64,000 nt of DNA. Source: Streptomyces griseoflavus (GTDB lineage: Bacteria; Actinomycetota; Actinomycetes; Streptomycetales; Streptomycetaceae). The DNA is taken from contig NZ_BMUC01000007.1 of NCBI RefSeq assembly GCF_014649995.1, forward strand, positions 89,701 to 153,700, given 5' to 3'. Shown here piece by piece: positions 18,169-26,959 of this stretch. The notes under the pieces were generated by a model. It was not told where the DNA came from. It did no database searches and worked only from the letters and a program-made list of their open reading frames with translations. Made by a program: the position numbers and the translations under genes. Position 1 is the stretch's first letter, and the number at the start of each line of letters is the position of its first letter.

Positions 18169-18465
18169 ATGCCTGGCATCACGCGCGAGGAGGTCGCCCA
18201 CCTCGCCCGGCTGGCGCGTCTGGAGCTGAAGCCCGAAGAGCTCGACCACTTCGCAGGCCAGCTCGACGACATCATCGGCGCGGTCGCCCGCGTCAGCGAG
18301 GTCGCCGACCAAGACGTACCGCCGACCTCGCACCCGCTCCCGCTGACGAACGTCATGCGGCCGGACGAGGTCCGTCCCTCGCTCACCCCCGAGCAGGCGC
18401 TCTCCGGCGCCCCGGCCCAGGAGCAGCAGCGTTTCAAGGTGCCGCAGATCCTGGGGGAGGAGTAA
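18169..18465 (+). CDS. gatC: Asp-tRNA(Asn)/Glu-tRNA(Gln) amidotransferase subunit C
   Basis: A 98-residue GatC, the small belt subunit that clamps GatA and GatB together in the tRNA-dependent amidotransferase. It starts with [15 protein letters not shown] and has the conserved D-V-P-P-T-S-H-P and R-P-D-E-V segments; the length is normal. A good AGAGGAT ribosome site precedes the ATG. It begins the operon gatC-gatA-small protein-gatB, with a possible -10 (TAGGAT, 18123-18128) upstream. The 289-nt gap before it holds the rmdB terminator and otherwise nothing I recognise. Confidence 0.96.
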   Translation: MPGITREEVAHLARLARLELKPEELDHFAGQLDDIIGAVARVSEVADQDVPPTSHPLPLTNVMRPDEVRPSLTPEQALSGAPAQEQQRFKVPQILGEE

Positions 18466-18471
18466 TTCGCC

Positions 18472-19968
18472 ATGAGCGATCACATCATCAGGCTCACCGC
18501 CGCCGAGACCGCCGCGAAGATCGCCTCCGGCGAGCTCACCGCCGTCGAGGTCACCGAGGCGCACCTGGCCCGCATCGAGGCCGTCGACGAGAAGGTGCAC
18601 GCCTTCCTGCACGTCGACCGTGAGGGCGCCCTGGCGCAGGCACGGGCCGTCGACGGGAAGCGGGAGCGCGGCGAGAAGCTCGGCCCGCTGGCCGGCGTCC
18701 CCCTCGCGCTGAAGGACATCTTCACCACCGAGGGCATCCCGACCACCGTCGGTTCCAAGATCCTCGAAGGCTGGATCCCGCCCTACGACGCGACGCTCAC
18801 CAAGCGGCTCAAGGCCGCCGACGTGGTCATCCTCGGCAAGACCAACATGGACGAGTTCGCCATGGGGTCCAGCACCGAGAACAGCGCGTACGGGCCGACC
18901 GGCAACCCGTGGGACCTCACCAGGATCCCGGGAGGCTCCGGCGGCGGTTCGTCCGCCGCGCTCGCCTCCTTCCAGGCGCCGCTCGCCATCGGCACGGACA
19001 CCGGCGGCTCCATCCGCCAGCCCGCCGCCGTCACCGGCACCGTCGGCGTGAAGCCGACGTACGGCGCCGTCTCCCGGTACGGCATGGTCGCCTTCTCCAG
19101 CTCCCTCGACCAGGGCGGCCCCTGTGCCCGTACGGTCCTGGACGCGGCCCTGCTGCACGAGGTGATCGCCGGACACGACCCGATGGACTCCACCTCCATC
19201 GACGAGCCGGTCCCCGCGGTCGTCGAGGCCGCCCGCAACGGCAGCGTCGAGGGCATGCGCGTCGGCGTCGTCAAGCAGTTCCGCGGCGAGGGCTACCAGG
19301 CCGGGGTCATCCAGCGGTTCGACGAGTCCGTCGAGCTGCTGAAGGGCCTCGGCGCCGAGATCGTCGAGCTGGACTGCCCGTCCTTCGACCTCGCGCTGTC
19401 GGCCTACTACCTGATCGCGCCCTCCGAGTGCTCCTCCAACCTCGCCCGCTTCGACGGCCTGCGCTACGGCCTGCGGACCGGCGACGACGGCTCGCACTCC
19501 GCGGAGGAGGTCACCTCGCTGACCCGCGAGGCCGGCTTCGGCGACGAGGTCAAGCGCCGCATCATGCTCGGCACCTACGCGCTCAGCTCCGGCTACTACG
19601 ACGCGTACTACGGCAGCGCCCAGAAGGTCCGTACGCTGATCAAGCAGGACTTCGACAAGGCGTTCGAGCAGGTCGACGTGATCGTCTCCCCGACGACCCC
19701 CACCACCGCCTTCGCGATCGGCGAGCGCGCCGACGACCCGATGGCGATGTACCTCGCCGACCTGTGCACCATCCCGACCAACCTGGCCGGCAACGCCGCC
19801 ATGTCGCTGCCCTGCGGCCTCGCGCCGGAGGACAACCTGCCGGTCGGACTCCAGATCATCGCCCCGGTCATGAAGGACGACCGCCTCTACAAGGTGGGTG
19901 CCGCCGTCGAGGCCGCCTTCGTGGAAAAGTGGGGCCACCCGCTGCTCGAGGAGGCTCCGTCGCTGTGA
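18472..19968 (+). CDS. gatA: Asp-tRNA(Asn)/Glu-tRNA(Gln) amidotransferase subunit A
   Basis: A 498-residue amidase-signature enzyme that releases ammonia from glutamine for transfer onto mischarged tRNA by GatB. The Ser-cisSer-Lys site is visible: Lys in A-L-K-D-I-F (about residue 81) and serines in the amidase signature [11 protein letters not shown]. The [10 protein letters not shown] strand follows. The length is standard. It starts 6 nt after the gatC stop codon, and its own stop overlaps the next GTG by 4 nt (GTGA). Confidence 0.97.
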   Translation: MSDHIIRLTAAETAAKIASGELTAVEVTEAHLARIEAVDEKVHAFLHVDREGALAQARAVDGKRERGEKLGPLAGVPLALKDIFTTEGIPTTVGSKILEGWIPPYDATLTKRLKAADVVILGKTNMDEFAMGSSTENSAYGPTGNPWDLTRIPGGSGGGSSAALASFQAPLAIGTDTGGSIRQPAAVTGTVGVKPTYGAVSRYGMVAFSSSLDQGGPCARTVLDAALLHEVIAGHDPMDSTSIDEPVPAVVEAARNGSVEGMRVGVVKQFRGEGYQAGVIQRFDESVELLKGLGAEIVELDCPSFDLALSAYYLIAPSECSSNLARFDGLRYGLRTGDDGSHSAEEVTSLTREAGFGDEVKRRIMLGTYALSSGYYDAYYGSAQKVRTLIKQDFDKAFEQVDVIVSPTTPTTAFAIGERADDPMAMYLADLCTIPTNLAGNAAMSLPCGLAPEDNLPVGLQIIAPVMKDDRLYKVGAAVEAAFVEKWGHPLLEEAPSL

Positions 19969-20204
19969 GTGCACTGACCAAGGCCAAGGGCTTCAAGAAG
20001 TCCAAGTCCGGCACGTACCTGTCCATGGCCGCAACGGCGTTCGGCGCGCTCGGTGTGGCGAAGCGGCTGAAGACGGCCCGCGCCGAGAAGGACACCCTGG
20101 TCCTCATCGACGCCACCGTGTCCGCCGCCGCCATCGTCACCGGCCTCGCCATCCTCTACCGCGAGCTGAAGCGGCTGGGCGACGACGACGTCCTGCTGGG
20201 CTGA
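19965..20204 (+). CDS. Small membrane protein embedded in the gat operon
   Basis: A 79-residue protein with a Lys-rich start ([13 protein letters not shown]), one amphipathic or hydrophobic stretch at about 17-32 and a clear membrane helix at about 45-66 ([15 protein letters not shown]), ending in acidic residues. The GTG start overlaps the gatA stop codon by 4 nt and follows a GAGGAGG ribosome site, so it is translationally coupled to gatA. gatB follows 15 nt later. I recall a small gene in the same slot of S. coelicolor. It has no known domain and no known link to amidotransferase function. Confidence 0.75.
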   Translation: MSALTKAKGFKKSKSGTYLSMAATAFGALGVAKRLKTARAEKDTLVLIDATVSAAAIVTGLAILYRELKRLGDDDVLLG

Positions 20205-20219
20205 GAGGGAAGTTTCACC

Positions 20220-21731
20220 GTGACCACCACGACCGACCTGGTGTCGTACGAGGACGCTCTCGCGTCGTACGACCCCGTCATGGGCCTCGAGGTCCATGTC
20301 GAACTCGGCACCAAGACCAAGATGTTCTGCGGGTGCTCGACCGAGCTGGGCGCCGACGCCAACGCGCAGACGTGTCCCGTCTGCCTCGGCCTGCCCGGCG
20401 CCCTCCCGGTCGTCAACGCGATCGGCGTCGAGTCCGCGATCAAGATCGGTCTCGCGCTCAACTGCGAGATCGCCGAATGGTGCCGCTTCGCCCGGAAGAA
20501 CTACTTCTATCCGGACATGCCGAAGAACTTCCAGACCTCCCAGTACGACGAGCCGATCGCCTTCGACGGCTACCTCGACGTGCAGCTGGAGGACGGCGAG
20601 ACCTTCCGTGTGGAGATCGAGCGCGCCCACATGGAGGAGGACACCGGGAAGTCCACGCACGTGGGCGGCGCCACCGGGCGCATCCACGGCGCGTCCCACT
20701 CGCTGCTCGACTACAACCGCGCGGGCATCCCGCTCATCGAGATCGTCACCAAGCCGATCACCGGTGCCGGCGAGCGTGCCCCCGAGGTCGCGCGGGCGTA
20801 CGTCCGTGAGCTGCGCGAGCTCATCCGGGCGCTCGGCGTGTCCGAGGCCCGGATGGAGATGGGCCAGATGCGCTGCGACGTGAACCTGTCGCTGCGCCCG
20901 CACGGCCGGGAGAAGTTCGGCACCCGCTCGGAGACGAAGAACGTCAACTCGCTCCGGTCGGTGGAGCGTGCCGCCCGCTTCGAGATCCAGCGGCACGCCG
21001 CCGTGCTGAACGACGGCGGGACGATCATCCAGGAGACCCGGCACTTCCACGAGGACACGGGGTCCACGACCTCGGGCCGGGTGAAGGAGGAGGCCGAGGA
21101 CTACCGGTACTTCCCCGAGCCCGACCTGGTTCCCGTGGCGCCCTCGCGCGAGTGGGTCGAGAAGCTGCGGGCGGAGCTGCCCGAGCTGCCGCTGGTGCGC
21201 CGCAGCCGGCTCCGCGAGGAGTGGGGCATCTCCGGCACCGACATGCAGGCGATCCTCAACGCCGGCGCGCTGGACTCCATCGTCGCCACGATCGACGCCG
21301 GTGCCGACGCCGCCTCCGCCCGCAAGTGGTGGATGGGCGAGCTGGCCCGCGCCGCCAACGAGTCCGGCACGGCGCTCGACGGGCTCGCGATCACCCCGGC
21401 GCAGGTCGCCCGGGTCACCGAGCTGGTGAACGCCGGCGACCTCAACGACAAGCTGGCCCGCCAGGTCATCGAGGGCGTCCTCGCGGGTGAGGGCACGCCG
21501 GACGAGGTCGTCGACAAGCGCGGTCTGAAGGTCGTGTCCGACGAGGGCGCGCTCACCACGGCCGTCGAGGAGGCCATCGCCGGCAACCCGGCCATCGCGG
21601 ACAAGATCCGCGGCGGCAAGGTCGCCGCGGTCGGCGCGCTGGTCGGCGCCGTCATGAAGGCCACGCGCGGGCAGGCCGACGCGGCCCGCGTGAAGGAGCT
21701 GATCCTTCAGCAGTTGGGCGTCGAGGGCTGA
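20220..21731 (+). CDS. gatB: Asp-tRNA(Asn)/Glu-tRNA(Gln) amidotransferase subunit B
   Basis: A 503-residue GatB, which activates the side chain of Glu- or Asp-tRNA with ATP and transfers ammonia from GatA. It has the signature G-L-E-V-H-V-E-L near residue 21, the Cys zinc-type segment C-G-C-S...[23 protein letters not shown], and a C-terminal YqeY-like tail domain (about 360-503). The length is normal. The GTG start follows GAGAGGGA. It is the last gene of the gat operon, closed by a perfect 16-bp hairpin. Confidence 0.97.
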   Translation: MTTTTDLVSYEDALASYDPVMGLEVHVELGTKTKMFCGCSTELGADANAQTCPVCLGLPGALPVVNAIGVESAIKIGLALNCEIAEWCRFARKNYFYPDMPKNFQTSQYDEPIAFDGYLDVQLEDGETFRVEIERAHMEEDTGKSTHVGGATGRIHGASHSLLDYNRAGIPLIEIVTKPITGAGERAPEVARAYVRELRELIRALGVSEARMEMGQMRCDVNLSLRPHGREKFGTRSETKNVNSLRSVERAARFEIQRHAAVLNDGGTIIQETRHFHEDTGSTTSGRVKEEAEDYRYFPEPDLVPVAPSREWVEKLRAELPELPLVRRSRLREEWGISGTDMQAILNAGALDSIVATIDAGADAASARKWWMGELARAANESGTALDGLAITPAQVARVTELVNAGDLNDKLARQVIEGVLAGEGTPDEVVDKRGLKVVSDEGALTTAVEEAIAGNPAIADKIRGGKVAAVGALVGAVMKATRGQADAARVKELILQQLGVEG

Positions 21732-21748
21732 GGTCCCGGCAGCACGGA

Positions 21749-21783
21749 AGAGGGGGACGCACCCGCCGGGTGCGTCCCCCTCT
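21749..21783 (+). terminator. Terminator hairpin after gatB
   Basis: AGAGGGGGACGCACCC (21749-21764) and its exact complement (21768-21783) flank a 3-nt loop 18 nt after the gatB stop codon. It also faces the convergent methyltransferase gene, so it may work in both directions. Confidence 0.85.
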
Positions 21784-21809
21784 GTCATGGGATCAGTGAC
21801 GGTGCGCGG

Positions 21810-22619
21810 TCAGATACGGCGGCCCACCACGCGGGCGAAGCCCAGGGTGCGGCCCCGGTCCGCGCGCAGCAGGGCCGCGTTCTCCCGGCTCATCCGCGCA
21901 GGGAACTCCTCCGTGCTCGTCTCGGCCACGGCGTCGCACCACAGCAGCCACTCCTGCCAGCCGTCCCGCAGCCAGTCGGCCGTCTCGACCTCCACGGCCC
22001 CGCTGCGGGTCCAGTGGCGGCTCCACCAGGCGGGGGAGTGGAAGCACCAGAACGCGGGCTCCCAGAAGGACGCCAGGTGCTCCGGGGGTTCGCTGCCCGC
22101 GATCTCCTCGTGGATCGCCGGGACGACCACCCCGATCCGTCCGCCGGGCTTCAGCAGCCGGGTCAGCGTCGGCAGGTAGAGATCGTCGGTGCCGAAGTAC
22201 TGGTAGGCGTCGATCGAGACGATCGCGTCGAAGCTCTCCTCGCCGAAGGGCAGGTCGTGCGCCTCGGCGAGCACCGGCAGCACCCGGTCGGCGACGCCCG
22301 CCTCGGCGATCCGGCGCTGGTTCTCCTCCGGCCGGATCCACAGATCGGCCGCGGTGACCTGGAGGCCGTACTCCTTGGCGAGGAAGACCGACGTCATGGC
22401 GCGTCCGCAGCCCAGGTCGAGCACGCGGGCGCCGGGGGGCAGGGTGTCGAGGCCGAGGGCCGGGGCGAGCCACTCCAGCAGCCACAGCGCGTGCGGGCCC
22501 ATCGCGTTGTCGACGGTCCAGCGGGCGTCGTACGCGGCGCTGCGGGGATACCGGGGGAGGGCGAGGCGGCTAGCGAGGTCGTCGGGAGGGGTGGGGTGGT
22601 TCGTGGTGATGTCCGACAT
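21810..22619 (-). CDS. Class I SAM-dependent methyltransferase
   Basis: A 269-residue protein with motif I V-L-D-L-G-C-G-R-A-M-T-S near residue 67, the D-L-W acidic loop, and F-D-A-I-V-S-I-D-A-Y-Q-Y-F-G (motif II) near residue 130, followed by L-K-P-G-G-R-I-G. The C-terminal part is Trp-rich (F-W-C-F-H-S-P-A-W-W-S-R-H-W), which suggests a hydrophobic or aromatic substrate pocket. Similar proteins are annotated as cyclopropane-fatty-acid or small-molecule methyltransferases; I cannot decide. The start at 22619 is supported by AAGGAG upstream; a further ATG-type start at 22682 is less likely. It is divergent from the MMPL exporter. Confidence 0.83.
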   Translation of the reverse strand: MSDITTNHPTPPDDLASRLALPRYPRSAAYDARWTVDNAMGPHALWLLEWLAPALGLDTLPPGARVLDLGCGRAMTSVFLAKEYGLQVTAADLWIRPEENQRRIAEAGVADRVLPVLAEAHDLPFGEESFDAIVSIDAYQYFGTDDLYLPTLTRLLKPGGRIGVVVPAIHEEIAGSEPPEHLASFWEPAFWCFHSPAWWSRHWTRSGAVEVETADWLRDGWQEWLLWCDAVAETSTEEFPARMSRENAALLRADRGRTLGFARVVGRRI

Positions 22620-22980
22620 CGGTGAACGGGCTCCTTGAGGCCGTGAAGAGGGAACAGGTCGCGTCGGAGAGGGGACGGACAAGCATCAAAGCACCTGCTT
22701 CGGCCGGCGGCGGGCTGCCGCGGAACGTCGGACCGACGGACGCTAGCAGGCGGCGGGCGGCACCCGCATCCGGGTTTTTCCGGCCCGGCGCACGACCCGC
22801 CCGCGCCATGAGCGGACGAGAGGGTTCCGGAAATGTGAGTTAGTACACGAAAGCGACAAAGGATCATTTTCTCCTGCGACAGTGGCAGTGCATTGCTCAT
22901 GCGTTCTTTGCGGGCTGTTCCGTCATCGCACGACTGTTCCCGGCCAAAGATCCACACCGAGTCACCCCGGGAGCACATTC

Positions 22981-25227
22981 GTGGCAGCCCTCGCACGCTG
23001 GTGTGTCCAACGCCGTCTGATCCCCGTCCTGCTGTGGCTCCTCGCCCTCGGCGGGGTCGCCGCGGGGGCCTTCGCCTCCGGTTCCGCCTACTCCAACGAC
23101 TACAAGGTGCCGGGCACCGAGTCCGGGCGGGCCGCCGAACTGCTGCAGGAGGGCTTCCCCGGCCTCGGCGGCGACAGCGACAACGTGGTCTGGCACACAT
23201 CGTCCGGCAGTGTCCGGGACACCGGCGTCGAGCAGACCATGACCCGCACCCTGGACCGCATCGAGCGGCTGCCCGGAGTGGCCGCCGTGAGCGGCCCCTA
23301 CGACGACGAGGGCGCCGGACGCGTCAGCCAGGACGGCCGCACCGCCTACGCCACGGTCACCTTCGACGACCAGGCCAAGGACATCGACGCGGGCGAGGCC
23401 GCCGCCGTGGTCGAGACGGCCAAGGCCGCCGAGGCCGACGGGCTGCAGGTCGAACTGAGCGGCGGCACCGTCGAACTCAGCGAGGCCACCGGCGGGCACA
23501 CCGCCGAGATCGTCGGCGTGCTCGTCGCCGCCGTCGTCCTCCTCCTCGCCTTCGGCTCGCCCGCCGCGGCGCTGCTGCCCATCGCCACCGCCCTGGTCAG
23601 CGTGGGCACCGCCTACGCCGGGATCGTGCTGCTCGGTCACGTGATGACCGTCGCCGACTTCGCGCCGATGCTCGGCATGCTGATCGGACTCGGCGTGGGC
23701 ATCGACTACGCCCTGTTCATCGTCACCCGGCACCGGCGCGGACTGAAGCGCGGCCTCACCGTCACCGAGGCCGCCGAGAACGCCGTGGCCACCACCGGAC
23801 GGGCCGTCGTCTTCGCGGGCGCGACCGTCTGCATAGCCCTGCTGGGCATGCTCATCCTGCGGCTGAACTTCCTCAACGGCGTCGCCATAGCCGCCGCGCT
23901 CACCGTGGTGCTCACCGTCGCCGCCTCCGTCACCCTGCTGCCCGCCCTGCTGTCGTTCATCGGCATGCGCGCGCTCAGCCGCCGGGAACGGCGCCGACTG
24001 GCCGAGCACGGGCCCGAGCCGGAGGTGCCGACCGGGTTCGCCGCCCGCTGGTCGGCGTTCGTGGAGCGCCACCCGAAGCTGCTCGGCGCGGTCGCCGTCG
24101 TGGTCATGGCCGTCCTCGCGCTGCCCACCCTCTCCCTGCACCTGGGCACCTCCGACCAGGGCAACGACCCCAAGTCGTCCACCACCCGCCAGGCCTACGA
24201 CCTCCTCGCCGACGGCTTCGGCCCCGGGGTGAACGGCCCCCTCACCCTCGTCACCGAGATCGACGACGCCGGGGACCGGCTCGCCCTCGACAACCTCGGC
24301 ACCACCCTGCGCGCCACCGACGGGGTCGCGTCCGTGTCACCGGCGACCTACGGCCTGGGCGGCGACACCGCCTACCTCACCGTCGTACCGGACACCTCCC
24401 CCCAGTCCGAGCAGACCAGCGACCTCGTCGACCGGCTGCGCTCCGACGTGCTGCCCCCGGCGGAGTCGGGCACCTCGCTCGACCTGCACGTCGGCGGCGT
24501 GACGGCCGGCTACGACGACTTCGCCGACGTCATCGTCTCCAAGCTGCCGCTCTTCGTCGGTGTCGTCATCGGCCTGGGCTGTCTGCTGCTCCTGGTGGGC
24601 TTCCGCTCACTCGCCATCCCGATCAAGGCCGCCGCGATGAACGTGGCCGCCGTCGCCGCCACCTTCGGCGTCATCGTCGCGATCTTCCAGTGGGGCTGGG
24701 GCAGCGAAGTGCTGGGCCTCGGCGCGGGAGGGCCGATAGAACCCTTCCTGCCGGTGATCATGGTCTCCGTCCTCTTCGGGCTCTCCATGGACTACCAGGT
24801 CTTCCTGGTGAGCCGGATGCAGGAGGAATGGCTGGAGACCGGCGACAACCGGCGCGCCGTCCGCGTCGGTCTCGCCGAGACCAGCCGGGTGATCAACTCC
24901 GCCGCGGTGATCATGATCTCGGTCTTCCTCGCCTTCGTCCTCACCGGCGACCGCGTGATCGCCATGTTCGGCATCGCGCTGGCCGTGGCCGTCGCCCTCG
25001 ACGCCTTCGTCCTGCGCACACTGCTCGTCCCCGCGCTCATGCACCTCCTCGGCGGCGCCAACTGGTGGCTGCCGCGCCGGCTGGACCGCGTCCTGCCACG
25101 GATCAGCATCGAGCCGCCCGAGGCCCGTGCCACCCATGAGAGGCTGGCCGCCGCCACGGACGCCGAGGTGGCGTGCGTGCTGGCCGAGGAGGAGCGACAG
25201 CGGGATGTACGCGATACGACTGGGTGA
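22981..25227 (+). CDS. MMPL-family RND transporter
   Basis: A 748-residue inner-membrane transporter with two repeated halves, each one helix, an extracytoplasmic domain and then five or six helices. The diagnostic G-I-D-Y-A-L-F-I-V-T-R-H-R (first half, about residue 240) and S-M-D-Y-Q-V-F-L-V-S-R-M (second half, about residue 603) are both present; they carry the Asp-Tyr proton-relay residues. In actinobacteria such proteins export lipids, pigments or toxic hydrophobic compounds. I chose the GTG at 22981 because GGGAG lies 8 nt upstream and the frame above is not protein-like. The 298-nt gap before it is locally AT-rich (22840-22930) but without a convincing promoter. Its end overlaps the GNAT gene. 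Confidence 0.92.
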   Translation: MAALARWCVQRRLIPVLLWLLALGGVAAGAFASGSAYSNDYKVPGTESGRAAELLQEGFPGLGGDSDNVVWHTSSGSVRDTGVEQTMTRTLDRIERLPGVAAVSGPYDDEGAGRVSQDGRTAYATVTFDDQAKDIDAGEAAAVVETAKAAEADGLQVELSGGTVELSEATGGHTAEIVGVLVAAVVLLLAFGSPAAALLPIATALVSVGTAYAGIVLLGHVMTVADFAPMLGMLIGLGVGIDYALFIVTRHRRGLKRGLTVTEAAENAVATTGRAVVFAGATVCIALLGMLILRLNFLNGVAIAAALTVVLTVAASVTLLPALLSFIGMRALSRRERRRLAEHGPEPEVPTGFAARWSAFVERHPKLLGAVAVVVMAVLALPTLSLHLGTSDQGNDPKSSTTRQAYDLLADGFGPGVNGPLTLVTEIDDAGDRLALDNLGTTLRATDGVASVSPATYGLGGDTAYLTVVPDTSPQSEQTSDLVDRLRSDVLPPAESGTSLDLHVGGVTAGYDDFADVIVSKLPLFVGVVIGLGCLLLLVGFRSLAIPIKAAAMNVAAVAATFGVIVAIFQWGWGSEVLGLGAGGPIEPFLPVIMVSVLFGLSMDYQVFLVSRMQEEWLETGDNRRAVRVGLAETSRVINSAAVIMISVFLAFVLTGDRVIAMFGIALAVAVALDAFVLRTLLVPALMHLLGGANWWLPRRLDRVLPRISIEPPEARATHERLAAATDAEVACVLAEEERQRDVRDTTG

Positions 25228-25777
25228 CGACGGAGCCGAACTGCGTCCGCTGGAGCCCTGGCACGCGGAGGAGTTCCTCGCCCACCTGGACCGGGGCCGG
25301 GACTTCATCAACCGGTACGTCCCCTTCGGCTCCAGGGCCACGGACGTGGCCGGCGCGCGGGAGGCGCTCCAGCGGTACGCCGACTGGCGGGCCGCCGACA
25401 CGGCCTCCCTGCACGGGCTGTGGCTGGACGGCACGCTCGTGGGCGGCGTCCTCACCCTGAACTTCGACGCCGCGAACGGCAGCTGCGAGGTCGGCTGCTG
25501 GCTGGAGCCCGCGGCCACCGGACGCGGACTGGTCACCCGTGCGATGCGGGTGCTCATCGACTGGGCGGTCGAGCAGCGCGGGATCCACCGGGTCGAATGG
25601 GTCGCGGCCGCCGGCAACACGCCGAGCGTCGCCGTGGCCCGCCGGCTCGGGATGACCCGTGACGGTGTGCGCCGCGAGGCCCACCTCCACCACGGGGTCC
25701 GCCACGACCTGGAGGTGTGGTCGGTCCTGGCCCCGGAGTGGCGCGCACGCCGCGGTCACCCGCACGACGGTCATTAA
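25205..25777 (+). CDS. GNAT acetyltransferase (RimJ/RimL-like)
   Basis: A 190-residue member of the ribosomal-protein-alanine acetyltransferase type of GNAT enzymes. It has L-R-P-L-E-P-W-H-A-E-E-F at the start, the acetyl-CoA region G-C-W-L-E-P-A-A-T-G-R-G-L-V-T-R-A, and the C-terminal V-A-V-A-R-R-L-G-M-T-R-D-G motif. The substrate may be a protein N-terminus or a small molecule. The ATG at 25205 has GAGGAGGAG upstream inside the end of the MMPL gene, which it overlaps by 23 nt, so the two are co-transcribed. Modification and export of the same compound is conceivable but unproven. Confidence 0.87.
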   Translation: MYAIRLGDDGAELRPLEPWHAEEFLAHLDRGRDFINRYVPFGSRATDVAGAREALQRYADWRAADTASLHGLWLDGTLVGGVLTLNFDAANGSCEVGCWLEPAATGRGLVTRAMRVLIDWAVEQRGIHRVEWVAAAGNTPSVAVARRLGMTRDGVRREAHLHHGVRHDLEVWSVLAPEWRARRGHPHDGH

Positions 25778-25799
25778 GCGGACTCTCAGAGAACGTCCG

Positions 25800-25813
25800 T
25801 ACGGTGCGGAGCA
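25800..25813 (+). promoter_or_regulatory. -10 hexamer TACGGT, leaderless membrane protein gene
   Basis: TACGGT (25800-25805) ends 7 nt before the ATG at 25813. GCGGAG just before the ATG is a poor ribosome site. Confidence 0.4.
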
Positions 25814-26406
25814 TGGGTACCAGGACTGAGGACGAAACCGAAACCGGAACCGGAACCGGAACCGGCGCCGAGACCGAACGCGACGAGAGGGCCGTGGACG
25901 CCACCGGGGCCGACGACGTCACGGAAGCGGAATCGGAGGCCGAAGCGGAATCGGAGGCGGATTCGGAGGCGGAGGCCGGGAAGGCCGTCCCCGGGGCGGG
26001 CGAGAACCCGTCCGGTGTCGGGCAGGGGGCCGCCGCCGTCGTCTCGGCGGCACTGGGCCTCGTCTCGCTCACCGGCAGCTGGCTGGGCACCGTCGCCGCC
26101 GCGCGCGAGACCCTCGTGGGTCAGCTGGAGGTGGCGACGGACGCCGGCGTCGCCACGCAGGTCAAGGAGATGTACGGCGACGCCTGGAACACCAGCGCGG
26201 TGTGGAGCGGCCTCTTCGCGCTGACCGCGCTGATCGTCGGCGCGGCCGTACTCGCCAGGCCCGCCTTCGGGACGCCCGCCCGGGCCGCCCAGGCGCCCTG
26301 GATCAAGTCGGTCGCCTGGGCGGGTGTCGTGCTCGGCGTCATCGGACTGCTGCTGGCGGTCCTCAAGTACACCGGCGTCCTGCTGGGGCTGCCCGCCACC
26401 GGCTGA
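25813..26406 (+). CDS. Membrane protein with low-complexity acidic N-terminal tail
   Basis: A 197-residue protein. Residues 1-70 are a disordered tail of two repeats: a T-E-T-G-T-G-T-G run encoded by the hexamer array at 25834-25869, then an E-A-E-S-E-A run encoded by GGAATCGGAGGC-like repeats around 25924-25977. After this come three hydrophobic segments (about 76-97, 130-150, 163-186). The membrane part has no recognisable enzyme motif. Net charge of the tail is strongly negative, so it may bind cations or basic proteins, but that is a guess. The ATG at 25813 is chosen because a -10 hexamer lies 7 nt before it. Confidence 0.65.
   Translation: MGTRTEDETETGTGTGTGAETERDERAVDATGADDVTEAESEAEAESEADSEAEAGKAVPGAGENPSGVGQGAAAVVSAALGLVSLTGSWLGTVAAARETLVGQLEVATDAGVATQVKEMYGDAWNTSAVWSGLFALTALIVGAAVLARPAFGTPARAAQAPWIKSVAWAGVVLGVIGLLLAVLKYTGVLLGLPATG
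25834..25869 (+). repeat. Hexanucleotide microsatellite (GRAACC)n in coding sequence
   Basis: Six hexamers in a row: two GAAACC, three GGAACC and one GGCGCC. They encode alternating Thr with Glu or Gly. Length changes by whole units stay in frame. Confidence 0.85.
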
Positions 26407-26639
26407 GCCGGACCGGGTCACGAGGGGTCTCCGGGCGGCCGGGGGCCCCTTCTCGCGTGCCGGGGACCGGAGGACCTAAGGGGCCCTAAGAACCCCGGCG
26501 GTCCTGCCCGACGGCTCCTAAGGCCCCGAGCGTGGCCGAAGATACGGAACCTTTCCGATGTGGCCGGCCCGCCTCACGCACGAAGGTGGAGGCATCGCGG
26601 AACAGCGATACCGACACCGGATCCGACAGGGGCCACACC

Positions 26640-26819
26640 ATGACCGAGTACGCACTCCACCACCTCCGCCACGACGAGCTCGTCCGCCGCGCCGAGCACG
26701 AACGCCTGGCCCTGGAGGCGACCCGCCTCCGCCGCGCCGCCCGCCGTGAAACCGCCGCACGCACCGCCGAGGCGGAGAGCCATATCCACCGCCGACGCCG
26801 TGTCACCCGAACCGCCTGA
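26640..26819 (+). CDS. Small basic hypothetical protein, 59 residues
   Basis: Residues 3-50 are predicted to be one long charged helix (Y-A-L-H-H-L-R-H-D-E-L-V-R-R-A-E-H-E-R-L-A), ending in an Arg-rich tail (H-R-R-R-R-V). The composition suggests a nucleic-acid or protein-binding peptide. No domain is recognised, though I recall similar small proteins in other Streptomyces. The ATG is preceded by CAGGGG at 8 nt. It lies alone between the membrane protein and the LuxR regulator. The 230-nt gap before it holds CCTAAGG-type short repeats around 26475-26525 and nothing else I can name. Confidence 0.55.
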   Translation: MTEYALHHLRHDELVRRAEHERLALEATRLRRAARRETAARTAEAESHIHRRRRVTRTA

Positions 26820-26959
26820 ATCCGCGGACGGCGGCCGCCCGGGGGCCGGCCGCCGTCCCCCCACCCCCCGGAGGCGGCGGTGGGGGCGCCGCCTCCGGGG
26901 AGTGGGGGCGTGGCCTCCCGGGGATGAAAAACAGTGCTCCGCGGCCGGAGGCGCGTGCG

